Shown here: positions 1-4,278 of the stretch, in pieces | Position numbering within the stretch: the first letter of the stretch is position 1 | Layout: each line of letters begins with the position of its first letter | Source: Hydrogenophaga sp. | Lineage (GTDB): Bacteria > Pseudomonadota > Gammaproteobacteria > Burkholderiales > Burkholderiaceae | Direction: 5' to 3' | NCBI GenBank assembly: GCA_025458545.1 | Contig: JALOSH010000262.1 | Span: forward strand, 1-5,076 | Length of the DNA stretch: 5,076 nucleotides | Made by a program: the position numbers and the translations under genes | The notes under the pieces: model-generated | Databases searched by the model: none | Seen by the model: only the letters and a program-made list of their open reading frames with translations | What the model was told of the DNA's origin: nothing

Positions 1-1
1 C

Positions 2-1604
2 GTGCTGGCCTGGGGCGTGCTCATGGTCGGGCTGGCGCTGGCGAGCCCGCTGTGGCGCGAGTTCGACTGGTGGCTTTTCGCCCGCCAGATGCAGCAGGCC
101 CCACCGGCGCTGCAGCGCGACCTGGTGCTGCTCGACGTGCCGTACGACGACGACACAGGCCGCTTTCGCGACCGCCTGATCACCGCCCTGGAACCGCTCT
201 CCACGCCCGCCACCGCGCCGCGCGCGCTGGTGTTCGATGTGCAGTTCATCCACCAGGCCGAGCGCTTGCCCGAACTGGCCGCCGCCATCGACCGGTTGCG
301 CGCCCTGGGCACCCAGGTCTTTGCAGTACTCGATCCGCTGGACGGCCCGCGGCCCGATCCGCTCTACCTCAAGCGCCACGCGCGCATCCTGTACGAACAG
401 CATCTCGACGGCAGCGGACACACCGTGTTCGAGCAGGCCGCTGGCCTGACGCGCTACGAGCCGCTGTTCGATCTGGGCGATGGCCAGCACGTGCCGGCGC
501 TGGCGGCGCGCCTGGCCGAAGTGCTGTTTGGCAGCCCACCGGGCCACCGACGACCGGCCCATCGTGGTGCGACAGGGCGACGCCAACGCGCTGGAGGCCC
601 GCACGCTGCGGTTCGATGTCGCCACCGGCCGCACCTTGGGCCCGGCGCTGGCCGGCGCGGCGCGCGATCGCATCGTGGTGCTGGGCAGCCTGGAGCGAGA
701 CCAGCCGGTGGCGGGCGGGCTGTCCGGCCCGGCCTACCTGGTGTGGGCGATTTCGGCGCGCGGCCTGCCGCCCGAACAGGCCGAGGCGCGGGTGGCCTTT
801 GGCCCCTATCTGCTCGCGCTGCTGGTGCTGACCACGGGCGCCCTGGCGGCGGCGCTCTCGCTCGGGTTCTTCAGGCGTTGGCCCGGCCTGCGCTCGCGCC
901 TAGGGCTGCTGGCCTGCGCGGCGGCTGCGGTGCCGCTGTTGCTGTTGGCGGCGGGTTCCACGGCGCTGGCCGCCACCGGCTTGTTGTTGCCCCAACTGGC
1001 GCTGCCCGGCCTGGGTGCCGTGCTGGCGGCCGCGCTGGCCTGGGGCTTTGCGCGGCGCTATCTGCTCTGGGTGGCGGTGCAACCGGGCGCCGAACCGCTG
1101 GACGCCAGCTACGACGTGTTCATCAGCTATTCGCGCACCCGTCCCGAGCACATCGAATGGGTGCGCACCCAGGTGGTGGAACCGCTGCTGCGCGCGCGCA
1201 GGCCCGACGGTGAAACCTTGCGCGTGTTCTTCGACACCGAGGAGCTGCGGCCCGGCGACACCTGGATCGAACGGCTGTACCACGCCATCGATGCCAGCCG
1301 CTTTTTTGTGCCGGTGTATTCGGCCGATTACTTCAAGAAGGATTTTTGCAAACGCGAGATCGCGCATGCCCTCAAGCGCCAGGGCACCGACAACGTGTTC
1401 ATCGTGCCGGTGGACGAAGCCGGGGTGGCCATCCCGTCGCCCTACAACGGCGTGCAGGCGGTGAGCGTGCGGCTGCACCCCGACGATTTTGCGCAGCGGC
1501 TGGTGGACGCCATGACCCGAGCCCTGCAAGCCGAATCGGCTGCCGCAGCGCCCCACGCGGCGGTGGGCGTCAGCGCGGCACCGGGTACAGGATCGACGGG
1601 TTGA
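2..1604 (+). CDS. CHASE2-type sensor / TIR-domain membrane protein, with an apparent frameshift; 5' end possibly beyond the window
   Basis: Two overlapping frames make one protein: frame 2 is coherent up to about base 541 and frame 3 from about 543 to the TGA at 1602-1604. With one G removed from 541-543 the product reads about 533 residues from the GTG at 2, and the joint reads PPATDDRPIVV. Layout: an N-terminal hydrophobic anchor (about 1-16); a periplasmic CHASE2-like region (about 17-265) with the family-typical LVLLDVPYDDD, ALVFDVQF and DRIVVLGSLERDQP segments; three membrane helices (about 268-287, 300-325, 330-352); and a TIR domain (about 369-490) starting YDVFISYSR, with RVFFDTEELRPGDTW and SRFFVPVYS. 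In FCKREI, Glu452 (codon 1356-1358) sits where TIR NADases carry their catalytic glutamate. CHASE2 domains sense unknown extracytoplasmic signals; TIR domains hydrolyse NAD+ or mediate assembly. Activity here is inferred. GTG at 2 is the first visible start, but the true start may lie upstream. Without the frameshift fix, frame 2 runs to 1213 as an arginine/glycine/alanine-rich nonsense tail. Confidence 0.8.
539..551 (+). other. Apparent +1 frameshift site inside the CHASE2-TIR gene
   Basis: Family-like protein sequence changes from frame 2 (ending ...EVLFGSPP) to frame 3 (starting ATDDRPIVV) across CCGGGCCACCGAC. Dropping one G of the GGG at 541-543 restores a continuous reading frame. No recognised programmed-frameshift signal is seen: there is no CTTTGA-like slip site or poly-A slippery run. 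A sequencing or assembly error in a short G run, or a recent inactivating insertion, is therefore more likely. Separate translation of the downstream half from ATG 480 or GTG 564/567 cannot be excluded, but it would split the CHASE2 region. Confidence 0.7.
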
Positions 1605-2535
1605 TCCGCACTGGGTTCGGCGCCACGGTGCTGGTGGTTGCGGTGCCCACGGGGGCCGACGGGGTCACCCGGGTCGAGGGTTGCAGGCGCAGATCGCCCG
1701 ACCAGGGCTGGGTGCTGGTGCGGGTGTCGGGTGCGCTGGGCGTGACCTGAGGCGCCACCTGAGGCGTCAGGGTCGGGCGCACCGAGAGCGAACGGATGTC
1801 CCGCGGCGAGAGGGGCCGGGGCGGCATCACCAGTTCGTTGGCTCTGTAGATGTAGAGCTGGTTCACCTGCAGGTTCGCGCTGGGCACCGCCAGGGCGCGC
1901 AGGTCCTGGTCGGTCTGCAGGTTGTTGATCCGGTCGGCCACGGTCGGCGTGAGCTTGAGCGGCGCGACACCCTGGAAGGGCTTGACCGATGTGCGGCTGT
2001 TGCGGCCCGCCAGTTGCACCTCGTATTGCACCTGGCTGCCCCGCGCCTGGTAGAGCAGCACATCGCGTGTGCGCAGCACCATGCAGTGGCGGCTGGACTT
2101 GAGGTTGACGGTGCCGTACTCGAACCCGTAGACGCTCAGGCAACGCGCTGCCGTCCAGCGAAAACGCGGGTCGGTGTTTTCGGCCAGTTGCACCGAATCG
2201 CCACCGCCGACCAGGACGATCTCGCCCTCGCCACGGGCGTCGGTGGAGACCGCGTCGTCAGTGCAGACGGTCTGGCCGGTGGAGGCGGGCACGCCGTTGA
2301 TGCGCACCGTGTTGCTGGTGACCCGCAACACGCCGATGACTTCAAAGCCGGGCCGACAAGCCGGGCCTGGCGTGGTGGTGGGCGTTGCCCGCGTTCCAGC
2401 ACTGCCCGGATCCCGGGCCGATCCGCCCGATGTCTTGCAGCCCGCCAACAAGGCGGCGCCAGCGGTGAACACGAGCAGCGCCACCAGGCGGTGCGAACTG
2501 GCGTGCCTGGGTAGAGAAACGGGGGGTAAAACCAT
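1570..2535 (-). CDS. FecR-domain-like lipoprotein
   Basis: A 321-residue exported protein. The start chosen is the ATG at 2535-2533, because it gives a standard lipoprotein signal: basic n-region (R10, H11, H15, R16), hydrophobic stretch 17-31 and lipobox LLAGC with Cys33. The residue after Cys33 is Lys, not Asp, which favours sorting to the outer membrane. A GGGA lies about 8 bases upstream. The open frame extends further upstream but that part is low-complexity and overlaps the neighbouring gene. A Ser/Pro/Thr linker (34-62) leads into a FecR-like beta-rich region (about 64-200): EVIGVLRVTSNTVRING, GQTVCTDDAVSTDARGEGEIVL, then VQLAENT. Cys60, Cys91, Cys132 and Cys151 could form disulfides. 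The last ~70 residues are Pro/Thr/Ser-rich. FecR domains outside iron signalling occur in many envelope proteins of unknown ligand; nothing here ties this one to iron or a sigma factor. It converges on the CHASE2-TIR gene and shares 35 bases with its end. Confidence 0.8.
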   Translation of the reverse strand: MVLPPVSLPRHASSHRLVALLVFTAGAALLAGCKTSGGSARDPGSAGTRATPTTTPGPACRPGFEVIGVLRVTSNTVRINGVPASTGQTVCTDDAVSTDARGEGEIVLVGGGDSVQLAENTDPRFRWTAARCLSVYGFEYGTVNLKSSRHCMVLRTRDVLLYQARGSQVQYEVQLAGRNSRTSVKPFQGVAPLKLTPTVADRINNLQTDQDLRALAVPSANLQVNQLYIYRANELVMPPRPLSPRDIRSLSVRPTLTPQVAPQVTPSAPDTRTSTQPWSGDLRLQPSTRVTPSAPVGTATTSTVAPNPVRINPSILYPVPR

Positions 2536-2577
2536 GGCGATTTCCCGGTCGCCCAGCGGGTGTGGGACGCTTTTTTC

Positions 2578-2583
2578 AGTATA
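2578..2583 (-). promoter_or_regulatory. Candidate -10 element of the FecR-like lipoprotein gene
   Basis: Read on the minus strand the hexamer is TATACT, five of six matches to the sigma-70 -10 consensus. It lies about 42 bases upstream of the ATG, which would give a leader of roughly 35 bases. No good -35 is present at 16-18 bases, where the sequence is C-rich, so any promoter here is weak or needs an activator. Read-through from the gene upstream (stop at 2690) is an alternative. Confidence 0.35.
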
Positions 2584-2644
2584 GGACGCCCGTCCCGGTC
2601 TTGGGGGCGAGCGCTTACTCAAAACGTCCAGACATCCCGACCCC

Positions 2645-2682
2645 GCGGCCCACCGCAACGGCGTGCCGCTGCGGTGGGCCGC
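2645..2682 (-). terminator. Strong hairpin just after the Ser-rich gene, possible terminator
   Basis: GCGGCCCACCGCA (2645-2657) is exactly complementary to TGCGGTGGGCCGC (2670-2682). This gives a 13-bp perfect GC-rich stem around a 12-base loop, which can itself form a small CGG/CCG stem. It begins 7 bases past the stop codon of the secreted protein gene, the usual place for a terminator. No U-tract follows on the minus strand (GGGGTCGGG instead), so it is not a canonical intrinsic terminator. It may pause transcription or stabilise the 3' end of the mRNA. Confidence 0.4.
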
Positions 2683-2689
2683 CGGGTGA

Positions 2690-3211
2690 TCAGCGGCGCA
2701 CGCGGACGCGGCCGTCGCTGTCGTCCGGCGCGTCCACGCCGTTGTCTTCCACGCCACGGGGGCGGTTGCGACCGCTGATGTGGCCGTCGGCGTGGTGGTT
2801 CGCGCCGTCATCGGCGCCACGGCCACGGCGGCCCACGCGGCCATCGCTGTCGTCCGGTGCGTCCACGCCGCTGTCTTCCACGCCACGGGGGCGGTTGCGA
2901 CCGCTGACATGGCCGTCGGCGTGGTGGTTTGCGCCGTCATCGGCACCGCGGCCACGGCGCCCACCGTCGGAGCTGCTGGACGAAGACGAGGAAGAGGAAG
3001 ACGACGAGCTGCTGCCCGAGTCGCTGTCGCCGCCGCGCCCGCGCCCACGGCCCTGGCCGCTGCCACCGCTGGATGAGGACGAAGAGCCCGCGCCGTCGCC
3101 GCCGCGGCCTTTGCCCGAGTCGCCGCCTTTGGCCAGGGCAGCGCCTGAGGCAAGCGCCAGTGCCATCGCGGCCACCAGGGTGGCGATCCGGGTTGTTTTG
3201 AGATTGATCAT
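2690..3211 (-). CDS. Small secreted Ser/Gly/Asp/His-rich repeat protein of unknown function
   Basis: A 173-residue protein starting at the ATG at 3211-3209, preceded at 6 bases by AGGAG, which decides the start over the longer open frame. Residues 1-27 form a Sec signal peptide: K5 and R8, then an Ala/Leu/Val core, ending ALA before Lys28. The mature part has no predicted globular core. It runs: a GKGRGGDG start, Ser43-48, the RG-rich GQGRGRGRGG (52-61), fifteen serines (67-81), two 43-residue repeats (84-126 and 127-169), and RVRR at the end. Each repeat holds NHHADGH, GRNRPRG and an acidic VDAPDDSDG segment. His and Asp clusters would suit metal or calcium binding, and RG/poly-Ser stretches suit a disordered surface or matrix polymer; both are inference. 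I recognise no family. Its promoter is embedded in a three-site operator array, so it is probably tightly controlled. Confidence 0.75.
   Translation of the reverse strand: MINLKTTRIATLVAAMALALASGAALAKGGDSGKGRGGDGAGSSSSSSGGSGQGRGRGRGGDSDSGSSSSSSSSSSSSSSSDGGRRGRGADDGANHHADGHVSGRNRPRGVEDSGVDAPDDSDGRVGRRGRGADDGANHHADGHISGRNRPRGVEDNGVDAPDDSDGRVRVRR
2705..2962 (-). repeat. Two in-frame 129-bp tandem repeats in the secreted protein gene
   Basis: Copies at 2705-2833 and 2834-2962 are head-to-tail with a period of exactly 129 bp (43 codons). By hand alignment they differ at 10 of 129 positions (2705, 2714, 2729, 2742, 2779, 2780, 2801, 2816, 2819, 2831 in the left copy). Eight differences are silent; two change a residue (Ser/Asn and Val/Ile). 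The excess of silent changes suggests the repeat protein sequence has been kept by selection since duplication. Confidence 0.9.
2969..3013 (-). repeat. Poly-serine run of 15 codons
   Basis: Fifteen consecutive serine codons use both serine families: AGC four times, TCC four, TCG four, TCT three. Replication slippage would give repeats of one codon. The mixture shows the run is kept at the protein level, or is old enough for codons to have been scrambled. Confidence 0.9.
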
Positions 3212-3217
3212 GGTGAG

Positions 3218-3222
3218 CTCCT
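3218..3222 (-). promoter_or_regulatory. Shine-Dalgarno site of the secreted protein gene
   Basis: Minus-strand AGGAG (within TCAGGAG) stands 6 bases before the ATG at 3211. It is the strongest ribosome binding site in the window and fixes this start over the longer open frame that continues upstream. Confidence 0.8.
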
Positions 3223-3245
3223 GAGGGGTTTGAAGGTTGATGTGT

Positions 3246-3262
3246 GTGTGAAAAATTCCCAC
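3246..3262. promoter_or_regulatory. Operator-like motif, copy 1
   Basis: GTGTGAAAAATTCCCAC, followed by GCA. It shares the pattern GTGKG-N7-CCCAC with two more copies in the same intergenic region; the outer arms form an imperfect inverted repeat. Relative to the predicted minus-strand start point (about 3266) it lies just downstream, where a bound protein would block transcription. Confidence 0.6.
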
Positions 3263-3272
3263 GCACGACCGC

Positions 3273-3301
3273 AGTATCTGTGGGCTTATTTCCCACGTCA
3301 A
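3273..3301 (-). promoter_or_regulatory. Sigma-70-type promoter of the secreted protein gene
   Basis: On the minus strand TTGACG (3301-3296; five of six to consensus) and GATACT (3278-3273; four of six) are separated by exactly 17 bases. Transcription would begin near 3266, giving a leader of about 55 bases before the ATG at 3211. The spacer holds operator copy 2. Confidence 0.65.
3280..3296. promoter_or_regulatory. Operator-like motif, copy 2, inside the minus-strand promoter
   Basis: GTGGGCTTATTTCCCAC is the most symmetric copy, with perfect 5-bp arms GTGGG and CCCAC around 7 AT-rich bases. It covers nearly all of the 17-bp spacer between the -35 and -10 elements of the secreted protein gene and takes in the last base of the -35 hexamer, as expected for a repressor site. 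Confidence 0.65.
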
Positions 3302-3308
3302 GCGTTTT

Positions 3309-3325
3309 GTGTGAAAAAATCCCAC
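3309..3325. promoter_or_regulatory. Operator-like motif, copy 3
   Basis: GTGTGAAAAAATCCCAC, followed by GCA, is nearly identical to copy 1 (differing at one position). It lies upstream of the minus-strand -35 element and also occupies the -35 region of the candidate rightward promoter, so one protein bound here could affect both divergent genes. Its centre is 63 bp from that of copy 1, close to six helical turns. Confidence 0.6.
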
Positions 3326-3330
3326 GCAAC

Positions 3331-3339
3331 TGTTAAACT
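3331..3339 (+). promoter_or_regulatory. Candidate extended -10 promoter of the DUF6502-DUF5666 operon
   Basis: TGTTAAACT contains the extended -10 TGn followed by TAAACT (four of six to consensus). No convincing -35 is present at the right distance, and that space is taken by operator copy 3. The start point would be near 3346, leaving a leader of about 48 bases before ATG 3394. Confidence 0.4.
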
Positions 3340-3393
3340 TCGTGTCCACAAACCGACGCCAACGCCACCACCCCAGCGCCGCCGCCCACCGCC

Positions 3394-4278
3394 ATGCCCC
3401 GCCCGAACGACCCGTCCCAGCCCGAAAGCCATCTGCCCGGCGGCCCATCGCCGGCCCTGGTGCGAGCGCTGCGCCAGGTGCTGCGCCCGCTGGTGCGGCT
3501 GATGCTGGCCCAGGGCATCACCTACCCCTATCTGGCGGACTTGCTCAAGGGCCTGTTCGTGGAAGTGGCCGACAAGGAATTCCGGCTCGACGCCCGCCCG
3601 CCCACCGACAGCCGGGTCAGCCTGGTGAGCGGCGTGCACCGCAAAGACGTGAGCCGCCTGCGACAGCTGCTGCAGACACCTGAAGCCCTGGCGCCTTCGG
3701 TGGTGCCGCGCGGCGCGCAGCTGGTGGCGCACTGGATGGGCGATGCCCGCTATCTGCAGGAAGACGGTCAACCCCGGCCACTGGCCCGGCTGGCCAGCGA
3801 GGGCGGCGAACAGTCGTTTGAGGCGCTGGTGAGCGGCGTCAACAGCGACATCCGTTCGCGCGTGGTGCTTGACGAATGGCTGCGCCTGGGCGTGGTCCAT
3901 CTGGATGACGACGGGCGCGTCTGCCTCAACACCGGCGCCTTCGTGCCCACCCGCGGCGCCGACGAAAAAGCCTTCTACCTCGGCCACAACCTGCACGATC
4001 ACGCCGCCGCCGCGGTGCACAACGTGCTGGGTGGCCAGCCACCCTTCATGGAGCGCAGCGTGCACTACGACGCGCTGGCGCCCGCTTCGGTGGAGCGCCT
4101 GGCCCAACTGACAGAGCAGGTGGGCATGAAAGCCCTGCTGGCGGTCAACAAGGCGGCCATGGAAGCCGAGGCGCAAGACGGCGCCGCGCGCGCACCTGGC
4201 GAAAGGGCCCAGCGCATCACCATGGGTGTTTATTTCTACGCCGAGTCCGTCGAACCCGGCGAGAAAGAAGCGTCATGA
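3394..4278 (+). CDS. DUF6502-family protein, putative HTH DNA-binding regulator
   Basis: A 294-residue cytoplasmic protein with no signal peptide or membrane helix. The sequence pattern is that of DUF6502 proteins from Proteobacteria, recognised from memory: an N-terminal helical block LRQVLRPLVRLMLAQGITYP (26-45), YLADLLKGLFVEVADKEF (46-63), then TDSRVSLVSGVHRKDVSRLR (71-90). The C-terminal half carries the conserved-looking NLHDHAAAAVHNVL, PFMERSVHYD and MGVYFYAES segments. Residues 71-93 read as a helix-turn-helix with the turn at SGVH and a basic second helix (R83, K84, R88, R90). DNA binding is inferred; no biochemical role is known to me. ATG 3394 is the first plausible start, with the conserved part beginning at about residue 20, yet no Shine-Dalgarno sequence precedes it. 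GTG 3460 is a possible later start but also lacks one. Its stop overlaps the next gene's ATG (ATGA), so the two are probably translationally coupled. Confidence 0.75.
   Translation: MPRPNDPSQPESHLPGGPSPALVRALRQVLRPLVRLMLAQGITYPYLADLLKGLFVEVADKEFRLDARPPTDSRVSLVSGVHRKDVSRLRQLLQTPEALAPSVVPRGAQLVAHWMGDARYLQEDGQPRPLARLASEGGEQSFEALVSGVNSDIRSRVVLDEWLRLGVVHLDDDGRVCLNTGAFVPTRGADEKAFYLGHNLHDHAAAAVHNVLGGQPPFMERSVHYDALAPASVERLAQLTEQVGMKALLAVNKAAMEAEAQDGAARAPGERAQRITMGVYFYAESVEPGEKEAS

Noticed and set aside
545..1213. Continuation of frame 2 of the CHASE2-TIR gene as real coding sequence
   Set aside because: It becomes an Arg/Gly/Ala-rich nonsense tail, while frame 3 over the same bases carries the CHASE2 end, membrane helices and TIR motifs.
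900..1556. Minus-strand open frame opposite the TIR region
   Set aside because: His/Gln/Arg-rich composition typical of antisense frames in GC-rich genes; no start signal.
1745..1766. Direct repeat of ACCTGAGGCG at 12-bp spacing
   Set aside because: It encodes the APQV-type repeat in the Pro-rich tail of the FecR-like protein and needs no other explanation.
2404..2418. GCCCGGATCCCGGGC near-palindrome
   Set aside because: Short, GC-rich and inside the linker-coding part of the lipoprotein gene; expected by chance at this base composition.
2562..3224. Plus-strand open frame of 220 codons with Asp/Glu-rich stretch
   Set aside because: It is the antisense of the secreted protein gene; its acidic run is the complement of the poly-serine codons, and it has no signal or ribosome binding site to support it.
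3246..3325. Short CRISPR-like array
   Set aside because: Only three imperfect 17-bp repeats with unequal, very short spacings of 17 and 12 bases, placed exactly over promoter elements; operator sites explain them better.
3212..3448. N-terminal extension of the secreted protein gene on the minus strand
   Set aside because: It would run through the promoter and operator array, and ATG 3211 has both a strong ribosome binding site and a clean signal peptide.
3298..4176. Minus-strand open frame of 292 codons
   Set aside because: Shadow of the DUF6502 gene caused by high GC content; the protein resembles no family and the sense strand has clear conserved segments.
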